Made by a program: the position numbers and the translations under genes. This document shows positions 1 to 7,455 of a stretch of 25,520 nucleotides of DNA, one piece after another. The notes beneath the pieces were generated by a model, which did not search any database, was not told where the DNA came from, and worked only from the letters and a program-made list of their open reading frames with translations. Source of the DNA: Gemmatimonadota bacterium (GTDB taxonomy: Bacteria; Gemmatimonadota; Gemmatimonadetes; Gemmatimonadales; GWC2-71-9); assembly GCA_003221085.1 (NCBI GenBank), contig QHUD01000194.1, positions 1 through 25,520 of the forward strand, written 5' to 3'. Numbering within the stretch: the first letter of the stretch is position 1; every line of letters starts with the position of its first letter.

Positions 1-1
1 C

Positions 2-1201
2 CACCACGTCGTGTTTCACAACATCAAAGATGTTCTCTCCTATCAAGCGTCCAAAGTCTTCAAGTTCGAAGAACAGGAGGAGCTGCACAACAACATCATC
101 GACAAGGGACTGCTCAAGCTGTGCCAGGCGAACCTGAAACGCGCCGAGGTCATGGCCCAGGAGTTCCCGGACGTGTCCCTCAAGACACAGATCCTGGTGG
201 GCAAACCGTTCCAGGTGATCATGCAGTGGGCCGAGGAGATCAAGCCGTCGCTGCTGGTGCTGGCGCGGCACGGGGCGCACCGGATCGAAGGCACGGAGCT
301 CGGGAGTCAGGCAGAAAATCTCGTGCGCCTTGCCCCGTGCAACGTGCTGCTCGCGGGGACGACGGGGGTCCGGCCGGAGGACATCCCCTGGATCGAAGAA
401 GACGGCGTCGCGGGACTCCCTTGGGCACCGGACGCGGAGGTGCGGATTCTTCGCGTGCCGCCGTTCGCGCAGGGGATCGCGCGGCGAGCCGTCGAAGAGT
501 ACGTGCTCGAGCAAACGCAGAACGCCCCGGGGGCGACCGTGACGAACCGCTGGCTCGACGAGGCGATCCGGAAGCTGCTCCCCACGCACATGCAGCTGAT
601 CATGGGCATCGGCACGGCGGAGGAGATCGCGCTCGCGGAAGTGAAGGCGCAGGAGCAGATGAAGGGGACGAAGGTGCAGGGCCATGATTCCGACCCCGAG
701 CCCCTAACCCCTGAGGTCGAAGTGAAGTGCCCCGTCACGGGCGCCGTGAGCCGCCGGCCGCGCACGGCGGCCGACCCGATCGTGTGGAGCGAGGAAGCGT
801 GGCAGCGGCTGCAGCTCGTGCCCCTCATCGCCCGACCGCTGGCGCGCAACACGGTGGAGCGCTTCGCCAGGGGTCACGACATCTGGCGCGTGACCACGCG
901 CGTGATGGACGAGAACAAGCAGGCGATGATCGCCGCCGACGAGTTCGACGTCGACACCATGATGGTCATGTTTCAGGAGCTGCGCGCCAAGCAGATCCGC
1001 GCCGAAGCCGAGGGGCGGGATGGGTTGAGTCCCGAGATGCGGGCGTTCATCGAGGACGCCAAGGCGCAAGGGATCACGCGCTGTCCCATCCGGGACATCG
1101 AAGCGCAGATGGGGAAGTGCCCGGCGGACTTGAAGACGATGAAGCCCGAGGAGGCGAAAGCGGCCATGGAGCGGCTGCTGGCGGAGCAAGCCGGGGACTG
1201 A
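2..1201 (+). CDS. Universal stress protein domain fused to two PCP_red-like domains (5' partial)
   Basis: The reading frame is open to the left edge, and the first GTG (position 11) lies inside what looks like the middle of a UspA domain, so the true start is upstream of the window. The first ~120 visible residues end in a typical Usp nucleotide-binding tail (VGKPFQVIMQWAEE, then LLVLARHGAHR and NVLLAG). Two stretches follow that resemble the C-terminal domain of protochlorophyllide reductase subunit B (PCP_red). One is around residues 137-200 (PWAPDAEVRILRVPPFAQGIAR), the other around 258-310 (WSEEAWQRLQLVPLIARPLAR), with a charged helical tail. In BchB/ChlB this domain helps bind a tetrapyrrole. 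Its role in non-phototrophs is unknown. The next gene starts 1 nt after the stop and also carries such a domain, so the two probably work together. The domain names are recognised by pattern; the function is not known. Confidence 0.75.
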   Translation, partial: HHVVFHNIKDVLSYQASKVFKFEEQEELHNNIIDKGLLKLCQANLKRAEVMAQEFPDVSLKTQILVGKPFQVIMQWAEEIKPSLLVLARHGAHRIEGTELGSQAENLVRLAPCNVLLAGTTGVRPEDIPWIEEDGVAGLPWAPDAEVRILRVPPFAQGIARRAVEEYVLEQTQNAPGATVTNRWLDEAIRKLLPTHMQLIMGIGTAEEIALAEVKAQEQMKGTKVQGHDSDPEPLTPEVEVKCPVTGAVSRRPRTAADPIVWSEEAWQRLQLVPLIARPLARNTVERFARGHDIWRVTTRVMDENKQAMIAADEFDVDTMMVMFQELRAKQIRAEAEGRDGLSPEMRAFIEDAKAQGITRCPIRDIEAQMGKCPADLKTMKPEEAKAAMERLLAEQAGD

Positions 1202-1202
1202 C

Positions 1203-2477
1203 GTGGATTACGTCCCTCACGTGGTCGCGTGGAATCTGACGCGGCGCTGCAACCTCGAGTGCGCGCACTGCTACATCGCGGCGGGGCCGCAGGAGAGCGC
1301 CGCCACGGAGCTCGACACGGCCGCGTGTCTCGAGATTGTCGATCAACTGCTCCTCGTGAACCCCGCGCCGCTACTCATCCTGTCCGGCGGCGAGCCGTTG
1401 CTGCGGCGAGACCTGACCGAGATCGCGCAGTACGCCTCCGCCCGCGGGGCAACGGTCGTTGTGGGGACGAACGGGACATTGCTCACCGGCGAGCGCATCG
1501 CGGCGCTCAAGCAGGCCGGGGTCCAGGGCCTGGCGGTGAGCGTCGATTCGCTGCGCCCGTCCTACCATGACAACTTCCGACACCGTCGGGGCGCCCTCGC
1601 CGACGTGCAAGCCGCCCTCGAGCGGGTGCGTGCTGCCCGGCTGGACTTCATCGTCCAGACGACCGTCACCAAGGGCAACCGTGCGGAGCTGGAGCGCCTG
1701 GTTGCCTGGTCCGCGGATCAGGGCGCGGTGTCGTTCAATTGCTACTTCCTCGTTTCGACCGGGCGTGGAGCGACCCTCACCGATCTGGCGCCGGCGGACT
1801 ACGAAGCAGTGCTCGCCGATCTGGCCCGGTGGGAGCAGACCTATCGCGGGCGCATGCTGGTGCGCGCGAAGTGCGCCCCGCACTTCATGCGACACGTGCA
1901 CCAGACCGATCTCGGTTCCCCGGTCTTGAACTACCAGACCCGCTGTCCCTGCGGCACGCAGTACTGCCGCATCACCCCTGAAGGCAAGCTGACCCCGTGC
2001 CCTTATTTGCCGGAGGTCGCCGGGGACCTGCGCGCGCAGAGCTTCGCCGACATCTGGCGCTCGTCGCCATTGTTTCGGCAGCTGCGCGAAGGGCCGCTGG
2101 GCGGCAAGTGCGGGGTCTGTGAGTATCGCGCGCTGTGCGGGGGGTGCCGGGCGCGCGCCTTTGCGCTCGAGGGGGACGTGCTCGCCGCCGATCCGTCGTG
2201 CGTGTATGAGCCGACGGGCGACACGCCCCTGCTCGAGCCGGCGCGCGAGATCGCGTATGGCGCAGAGTTCCACCCGGCGCTCGTGTGGAGTGCCGCGGCG
2301 CGGGAACGCGTGGCGCGCATCCCATCGTTCGTGCGTGGCGTCGTGATGGAGCGCGTCGAGGCGTGGGCTCGCCGCCAGGGACGGCGGGAAGTGACGCCCG
2401 AGCTGCTCGCGGAGGTGCGCCGTGCGATGCCGATCGACTTCTCCAAGCGCGAACCGTTCTTCGTGACAGATGAATAG
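1203..2477 (+). CDS. Radical SAM/SPASM protein with C-terminal PCP_red-like domain
   Basis: This 424-residue iron-sulfur enzyme has the radical SAM cluster motif CNLECAHC near residues 17-24, followed by ILSGGEPLLRRD (SAM-binding GGE motif). A cysteine-rich SPASM region lies around residues 240-335 (CPCGTQYCRI, then CGVCEYRALCGGC and a last Cys) and probably holds auxiliary clusters. The final ~75 residues (VWSAAARERVARIPSFVRGV, then a stretch like VTPELLAEVR) resemble a PCP_red domain, as found twice in the gene before it. SPASM radical SAM enzymes include the heme-forming AhbD and NirJ, so a tetrapyrrole substrate is a reasonable inference, but peptide maturation cannot be excluded. The GTG at 1203 is chosen because it follows the upstream stop by 1 nt and the product begins directly with the VAWNLTRRCN motif region. 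It is very likely co-transcribed with the upstream gene. Confidence 0.85.
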   Translation: MDYVPHVVAWNLTRRCNLECAHCYIAAGPQESAATELDTAACLEIVDQLLLVNPAPLLILSGGEPLLRRDLTEIAQYASARGATVVVGTNGTLLTGERIAALKQAGVQGLAVSVDSLRPSYHDNFRHRRGALADVQAALERVRAARLDFIVQTTVTKGNRAELERLVAWSADQGAVSFNCYFLVSTGRGATLTDLAPADYEAVLADLARWEQTYRGRMLVRAKCAPHFMRHVHQTDLGSPVLNYQTRCPCGTQYCRITPEGKLTPCPYLPEVAGDLRAQSFADIWRSSPLFRQLREGPLGGKCGVCEYRALCGGCRARAFALEGDVLAADPSCVYEPTGDTPLLEPAREIAYGAEFHPALVWSAAARERVARIPSFVRGVVMERVEAWARRQGRREVTPELLAEVRRAMPIDFSKREPFFVTDE

Positions 2478-2486
2478 AACCGACAA

Positions 2487-2644
2487 GCAGTTCCTTCGCT
2501 CGCGCGCCTTCCGCGCGCTCGCTCAGGATGACAAGCGTGGGCGCGCCTTTGAAAGAGGAATGAGAATAGATGGTTTCTCCTCTTTCTCCTTTCACGCAGC
2601 CAGCGAGGCTGTCATCCTGAGCGCCGAAGGCGCGAAGGATCTGC
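2487..2644. repeat. Nested inverted-repeat intergenic element
   Basis: The outer arms are about 2487-2533 and 2610-2644. The right arm has TGTCATCCTGAGCG and CGAAGGATCTGC, and the left arm carries their imperfect reverse complements (GCAGTTCCTTCGC, GCTCAGGATGACA). Inside is a second pair, GAAAGAGGA near 2550 and TCCTCTTTC near 2578. This is the architecture of a dispersed, REP- or MITE-like non-coding element. It fills nearly all of the 182-nt gap between the radical SAM gene and the CydA-like gene. A short open frame across it is not a convincing gene. Only one copy is in the window, so calling it dispersed rests on resemblance. Confidence 0.6.
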
Positions 2645-2659
2645 TTTTAGAGATCGTGA

Positions 2660-4284
2660 ATGACTGATCCTCTCCTCCTGCTCCAGGCCGCGGCGGACAC
2701 CAGTCGCGCCTACGGGGAGTTCCCCGTGATCGGCGCGCGGGCGTTCGTGTGGATCACGGCCGAGGTGCACCTGATGTTCGCCGCGTTCGTGCTGGGTGTG
2801 CCGATGTTCGCAGTGGTCACCGAGGCGATCGGCATCTTCGGCGGCGACGAGCGCTACGATCGGCTGAGCAAGGAGTTCACGCGCCTCCTGCTCGTGGCGT
2901 ACAGCGCGACGGCCATCTGGGGGGCGATGTTGGTGTTCGGCCTCTCGACCTTGTATCCGTGTACCTCTATTACTATGGCTGGGACCGCTGGAAAAAAGGG
3001 CGGGCAAAGCTGGGCCACTGGACACTCGGCATTCTGCTGAACGTATGGGGCACGATCGTGATGTTCATCGCGAACTCGTGGCTCACGTATATGATGTCGC
3101 CGCCACGGGATATCACGCCCACCACCGATCCGACGACGATCAAGCTGTGGCACGCCATCGCCAACGCGACCTGGATGCCGATCAATGTGCACCGGGTGAT
3201 CGCGAACGTGGTGTTCGGCGGCGCGATCGTGGGAGCGTACGCGAGCTACCGGTTTCTCGCGGCGCGCACCGACGAGGAGCGGGCCCACTACGACTGGATG
3301 GGCTACGTCGGGAACTTCATCGCGATGTCGGCGCTCATCGTGCTGCCGTTCGCCGGCTACTGGCTGGGACGCGAGATCTACCAGTACGACCAGTCGATGG
3401 GGATCACCATGATGGGCGGCTTCATGAGCTGGCTGTGGGTGATCCAGGCGTTCCTCATCGCGGTGCTGTTCCTGACGGGCAACTACTATCTGTGGATCGG
3501 CATGGGCCGCATTCCGGGCGCGGAGCGGTTCCGACCCTACACCAAGTATCTGCTGATCGTGCTGGTGCTCGGCGCCATCGTGTGGGGCACACCCCACACC
3601 ATGATCGCGGACTCGAAGGAGCTTGCGGCCATGGGCGGTTCGCACCATCCGTTCCTGGGCGCCCTCGGCGTGATGAGCGCCAAGAATACCGCTGTGAATC
3701 TGATGATCCTCACCACGTTTCTGTCGTTCCTCTTGTACCGCCGGGCCAACACGCGCCCGGTGGTGCCGTGGGCGCGCACGGGGACCATCATCCAGGGAGC
3801 GATGTTCGCCGTGGCGGCGGGGGTCGTGCTGTTCTACGGCATCCGCGGCTACTTCGTCGAAGCGATCGTGCGCATCGGATTCAGCGTCTATCAGGTCCTC
3901 GCGGTGCTCTCGTGCATCGTGTTCGTCACGGTGATCGACATCCTGATGGCGCGCGGCGCGCAATCGCTGGGCGCGATCCAGTGGGGGAAAATGCCGCCCC
4001 GGTCCCAGTACGCGCTCTTCATTCTGGCCGTCACCTTCACGTGGCTGATGGGCCTGATGGGGTTCGCGCGCTCCGGGATCCGCCAGTACTGGCACGTGTG
4101 GCAGGTCATGCAGGACACGAGCAAGTACGCCGCCACCCCGGCGCTCGGTTACGCGTCGAAGATGATCAGTCTGTGCGTCCTGATCTTCCTGGCCCTCGTG
4201 TCCTTCGTGTTCTGGCTGGGCGGGCTCGCGGAGAAGTCCACCTACGTTTCGACGGAGAAGGGGCCCGGGCATGTGGGCCACTAA
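2660..4284 (+). CDS. CydA-like (cytochrome bd subunit I family) membrane protein, frameshifted
   Basis: The gene reads in one frame from ATG 2660 to about 2959 (…GAMLVFGLSTLYP) and continues one frame over (VYLYYYGWDRWKKG…) to a stop at 4284. Restoring one base near 2957-2959, for example a lost C in a CCC run, gives one ~541-residue protein with many membrane helices. It resembles cytochrome bd subunit I. ARAFVWITAEVHLMFAAFVLG holds a His (about residue 37) at the place of a CydA heme ligand, IANSWLTYMMSP matches the CydA ANSWMQ segment, and NVHRVIANVVFGG holds a second His (about residue 178) near the heme b558 ligand. The usual GRQPW quinol-loop motif is not visible and no cydB follows, so this is a divergent branch. 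The gene overlaps the next cytochrome c gene by 14 nt. Whether it reduces oxygen, or passes quinol electrons to the cytochromes c beside it, is open. The frameshift may be a sequencing error. Confidence 0.75.
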
Positions 4285-5001
4285 TCTGAAGGTCGTCGGG
4301 ATCGTTCTCGGGACCTTGGCGCTGTATACCCTGATCGCCAACAAGATCCCGCAGGTGCAATCCGAAGTGCCGCAGGCGCTCAGCCTCGGCGCCAACGTCA
4401 CGCCCGAGCAGCTGGTGGCGGCGGGAGAGAAAGTCTTCAACGGCATAGGCGGCTGCACCACCTGCCACGGACTCGGCACGCGCGCGCCCAATCTCCTGAC
4501 CGACGAGAAGGGGACCGGACCGATCGGGGCCCGGTGCGGCAAGCGCGAGCCCGGCAAGAGCTGCAAGCAGTATCTATACGAGTCGCTCGACAACCCCACG
4601 GCGTACATCGTCTCCGGCTATCAGCCGATCATGCCCGTGATGACCAAGCAGCTTTCGCCACAGCAAGTCTGGGCGGTCATCGCGTTCCTCGAATCCCAGG
4701 GCGGCACGGTGGACGTAACCGCGTCGGATATCCCAGCCGCCTCGGCAACCTCCACAACCTCCCCAACCTCCCCGGGGGGAGGAAGTGCGGGTGGGGGCGG
4801 CGCCTTTGCGGGCGGCAGCATCTCACACACGTCGGCTCGCGGCGCAACGCGGAGTCGATCCGGAAGAAGATCCTCGACCCGGCGTCCTCGGTCACGAAGG
4901 GCTACGAGAAGCTCGCGGGGATCATGCCCAAGAGCTTCGGCACCATGATGAACGCGGCGCAGCTCGAGGCGCTGGTGCAGTACCTGGCGGCGCACAAATG
5001 A
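4271..5001 (+). CDS. Membrane-anchored cytochrome c, second heme domain disrupted and frameshifted
   Basis: ATG 4271 opens a protein with an N-terminal membrane anchor (about residues 7-23) and a full cytochrome c domain: CTTCH at residues 62-66, then ARCGKREPGKSC and a possible Met ligand in YQPIMPVM. After a Ser/Thr/Gly/Ala-rich linker (about 4730-4815) the frame runs into unrelated residues. From about 4820 the next frame over encodes the back half of a second cytochrome c domain: LTHVGSRRNAESIRKKILDP and GIMPKSFGTMM, ending QYLAAHK with a stop at 5001. No frame supplies a CXXCH for this second domain, so a segment containing it is missing, with a net loss of 3n+1 bases near 4815-4821. The upstream and downstream genes overlap it by 14 nt and 4 nt. 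Taken literally, the product is a monoheme protein of about 225 residues with a scrambled tail ending at 4948. Confidence 0.7.
4746..4772 (+). repeat. Three tandem 9-mers inside the cytochrome c linker
   Basis: CAACCTCCA, CAACCTCCC and CAACCTCCC stand in tandem, followed by the palindromic TCCCCGGGGGGA run. They encode part of the Ser/Thr/Pro linker of the broken cytochrome c, about 45 nt before its frame break. Such a tract is prone to slippage or misassembly. Confidence 0.6.
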
Positions 5002-5825
5002 ACCTGCCGTCCGCAATCCGGCGCTACGCCGAGCATCCGTTCCGGCAGGCGGTGGGCATTCTGGTCCTCGCCTACATCGTGGTCGTGTGGGTGGTTCCGG
5101 TGCTCCCCGGGAGCGCCATCGTGCCGAAGAGCGTCGTGCTGCAGTACATGGTCACGGTGCTCGTGGGCGTGCTGATCTACGTGAGCGACAACGAGGAGCG
5201 TTGGCATCGCTTCAAGGAGCCGATCCAGGCGGTCCTCGTCGAGCCGCGGCTCAAGCTAGTGCGCGCCGCGGTGCTCGCGGGAGTGACGGCGCTCGTGGGG
5301 CTCGTGGCCTACGGCCAGGTTACGACGAGCGTCGCGGCGCCACCGAACCTGCGCTCGATCCATCCCGCGCCGCCCGCCGAGATCACCTTCCGGGGCAAGG
5401 CGATCACGCTGACGGGGCTCGAGAACCCGCTGCGCCAGCACACCGACTCGCTCGCCGCCTACCTCGCGGAAGGGAAACGCGTCTACTATCAGAACTGTCT
5501 CCCCTGTCACGGCGACCACCTCGACGGTCAGGGACACTTCGCGCCCGGCTTCAACCCCCTCCCCGCGAACTTCCAGGATAACGGCACGATCGCGCAGCTC
5601 ACGGAGAGCTTTGTGTTCTGGCGCGTCGCGAAGGGCGGACCGGGGCTGCCGCGCGAGGGCACCCCCTGGAACTCGGCGATGCCGGTGTGGGAGGACTTCT
5701 TAACGGAGCGGGAAATCTGGTCGGTGATCCTGTTCCTGTACGAGCAGACGGGGTGGAAGCCGAGGACGTGGGAGAAGACCGAACCGGGAGGCGGGAGTCG
5801 GGAGACGGGAGGCGGGCATGATTGA
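4998..5825 (+). CDS. Membrane-anchored monoheme cytochrome c
   Basis: The protein has about 275 residues. The first ~107 contain three hydrophobic helices (about 18-36, 46-64, 86-105) joined by a charged loop (SDNEERWHRFKEP). The rest is an exported cytochrome c domain with CLPCH at residues 167-171 and a Met-bearing segment (WNSAMPVWEDFLTEREIW). ATG 4998 forms an ATGA overlap with the previous stop and is the first start giving a sensible N-terminus; an upstream start at 4785 would only add the shadow of the previous gene. The last 11 residues (GGGSRETGGGHD-type) are encoded by one arm of an inverted repeat, so the C-terminus seems to have been rewritten by that element. It probably passes electrons between the CydA-like protein and soluble or oxidase-bound acceptors. 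That is inferred from context. Confidence 0.8.
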   Translation: MNLPSAIRRYAEHPFRQAVGILVLAYIVVVWVVPVLPGSAIVPKSVVLQYMVTVLVGVLIYVSDNEERWHRFKEPIQAVLVEPRLKLVRAAVLAGVTALVGLVAYGQVTTSVAAPPNLRSIHPAPPAEITFRGKAITLTGLENPLRQHTDSLAAYLAEGKRVYYQNCLPCHGDHLDGQGHFAPGFNPLPANFQDNGTIAQLTESFVFWRVAKGGPGLPREGTPWNSAMPVWEDFLTEREIWSVILFLYEQTGWKPRTWEKTEPGGGSRETGGGHD

Positions 5826-5883
5826 CGTCGGTGCGGCTGTGGCACTCATCGTGATGCTCCCGTCTCCCGCCTCCCGTCTCCCG
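5799..5883. repeat. Inverted repeat bridging two cytochrome genes
   Basis: Left arm 5799-5816 reads CGGGAGACGGGAGGCGGG. Its perfect 18-bp reverse complement is at 5866-5883, with a 49-nt loop that contains the stop of the first cytochrome gene and the start of the next. Further imperfect copies of the GGGAGNCGGGAG unit lie at 5784-5798. It could form a hairpin in the mRNA over the ribosome start region of the downstream gene. Confidence 0.75.
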
Positions 5884-7392
5884 ATGCAGGACACGACCCG
5901 CGGCAAGGCCGTCTACGTAAAGTGGTGTGCGGGGTGCCACGGAGACACGGGAGCCGGCGACGGCGTGGCGGCGGCGCACATGCTGCCGCGCCCGCGCAAC
6001 TTCACCGGCGGTCTGTATAAGATCCGCACCACGGCGAGCGGCCAGCTCCCAACCGATGCGGACCTGTTGCGAGCGATCGACGAGGGGCTTCCCGGGAGCG
6101 CCATGCCCGGGTGGAAGGGGCGGCTCTCGGACGCCGAGCGGCGTAGTGTGCTGGCGTACATCAAGACGTTCTCGTCGTTCTTCGCGGACACGAGCCAGCA
6201 TGTCGTGCCGCTGAAGTTCTCGAGCCCGCCGGGCGGCGGGACGGGCGCCGACGCCCTCAAGGTGGGACGACAATTTTACGACTCGATCGGGTGCCGCAAG
6301 TGCCACGGTGACCAGGGAAGGGGCGACGGTCCCTCGGCGCCGACCCTCAAGGACGACGCCGACTTTCCGATCTTCGCCGCCGATCTCCACCAAAATTGGC
6401 GGTTCCGCGGCGGCGGCGCGGTGGAGGACATCTACCGACGGCTGCGCACCGGGCTGGACGGCACGCCGATGCCGTCGTTCGCCGACCTGATCGATCAGAA
6501 GTTTCTGACCGACCAAGAGCTGTGGCGGCTCGCGCAGTACGTGCGCTCGCTCTCGCCGGCGGCCCCGCCCGAGGTGCGCGATGTGGTCCATGCCCCGCAG
6601 ATCCCCGGCACGGTGCCGGCCTCGCCGGACGATTCGACCTGGGCGCGTGTGGCCCGCTACTGGTTCCCGCTGGTGGGCCAGGTGATCCACAAGTCCCGCT
6701 GGTTCGCGCCGGCGGTGTCGGGCGTGTGGGTGCAGGCGGTGCACGACGGCAAGAGGCTCGCGCTGCGGGTGAGCTGGGATGACCGCACCGAGAGCCCCGA
6801 CACAGCGTGGCTCAAGTTCGAGCAGCGCATCCTTCAGACCGTCGCCGGCGACGATTCCGGGTCACCTCCCCCCCAAGCGGAGCCCTGGCCCGACCAGCTG
6901 GCGGTGCAGTTCCCTCGTCGTCTGCCGGAGGGGTCGGGGGGAATGGAGCGGCCCTACTTCCTGATGGGCGGCGCCACCGACCCCGTGTACCAGTGGCGCT
7001 GGATCAGCCGCCCGCGCCACGCCTTCGCCGGCCTGGCGCGCGGGATCGAGCGCTTCGACACCCTCCCCGGGGCGCCGGCGGGACAGGCGACCTATGATCG
7101 TGGCGAGTGGCGCCTGGTGCTCACCCGCGCCCTTGCCACGCCCGATACGGCCAACGAAGTTCAGCTTGAGGCTGGCCGGGCGATTCCGCTGGCCTTCTTC
7201 GCCTGGGACGGCTCCAGCGGGGAACACGGCTCGCGCATGGCGGTGAGCACCTGGTACTTCCTGGCGCTCGACCGGCCCACGCCGCCGGGCGTGTTCATTT
7301 CTCCGGTGCTGGCGATGCTGGTGACGCTCGGCCTGGGGCTCGTGGTCGTACGGCGGGCCCAGCGGCGCGGCGGCGCCCGTCACATCTCATAG
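5818..7392 (+). CDS. Diheme cytochrome c fused to ethylbenzene-dehydrogenase-type heme domain
   Basis: The 524-residue protein has two cytochrome c domains, with CAGCH at residues 37-41 and CRKCH at 159-163 and likely Met ligands in GSAMPGWKGRL and GTPMPSFADL. From about residue 280 to 475 it resembles the heme-binding gamma-subunit domain of ethylbenzene dehydrogenase (EB_dh family: VWVQAVHDGKRLALRVSWDD, then DPVYQWRWISR). It ends in one transmembrane helix (about 491-512) and a basic tail. In molybdenum enzymes EB_dh subunits carry a b heme, but no molybdopterin subunit is present here. ATG 5818 overlaps the previous stop by 8 nt and gives a short hydrophobic N-terminus. Part of that N-terminus is encoded by the right arm of the inverted repeat, so the start is uncertain and ATG 5884 is the alternative. 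It probably acts as a membrane-tethered periplasmic electron carrier in this cytochrome cluster. Confidence 0.82.
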   Translation: MIDVGAAVALIVMLPSPASRLPMQDTTRGKAVYVKWCAGCHGDTGAGDGVAAAHMLPRPRNFTGGLYKIRTTASGQLPTDADLLRAIDEGLPGSAMPGWKGRLSDAERRSVLAYIKTFSSFFADTSQHVVPLKFSSPPGGGTGADALKVGRQFYDSIGCRKCHGDQGRGDGPSAPTLKDDADFPIFAADLHQNWRFRGGGAVEDIYRRLRTGLDGTPMPSFADLIDQKFLTDQELWRLAQYVRSLSPAAPPEVRDVVHAPQIPGTVPASPDDSTWARVARYWFPLVGQVIHKSRWFAPAVSGVWVQAVHDGKRLALRVSWDDRTESPDTAWLKFEQRILQTVAGDDSGSPPPQAEPWPDQLAVQFPRRLPEGSGGMERPYFLMGGATDPVYQWRWISRPRHAFAGLARGIERFDTLPGAPAGQATYDRGEWRLVLTRALATPDTANEVQLEAGRAIPLAFFAWDGSSGEHGSRMAVSTWYFLALDRPTPPGVFISPVLAMLVTLGLGLVVVRRAQRRGGARHIS

Positions 7393-7455
7393 AAACATGT
7401 GATGGTGCGGTGCATTCGGGGGTATAGGCTGCAGGACTCTCATCGAGGAGGCAGG

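Noticed and set aside
2470..2667. Short + strand open frame between the radical SAM and CydA-like genes
   Set aside because: It is almost entirely the inverted-repeat element and has no ribosome site or family resemblance.
2854..4608. A 584-codon open frame on the - strand over the CydA-like gene
   Set aside because: Composition is His/Arg/Pro-rich with no motifs, and it lies fully antisense to recognisable family sequence. It is a by-product of high GC content.
4785..4997. Extending the monoheme cytochrome c gene upstream to an earlier start
   Set aside because: The added residues are the out-of-frame shadow of the previous cytochrome, and ATG 4998 gives a clean ATGA overlap and a normal N-terminus.
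5818..7392. Nitrite oxidoreductase or other molybdoenzyme gamma subunit
   Set aside because: The EB_dh domain alone is not diagnostic, and no alpha or beta subunit is in the window.
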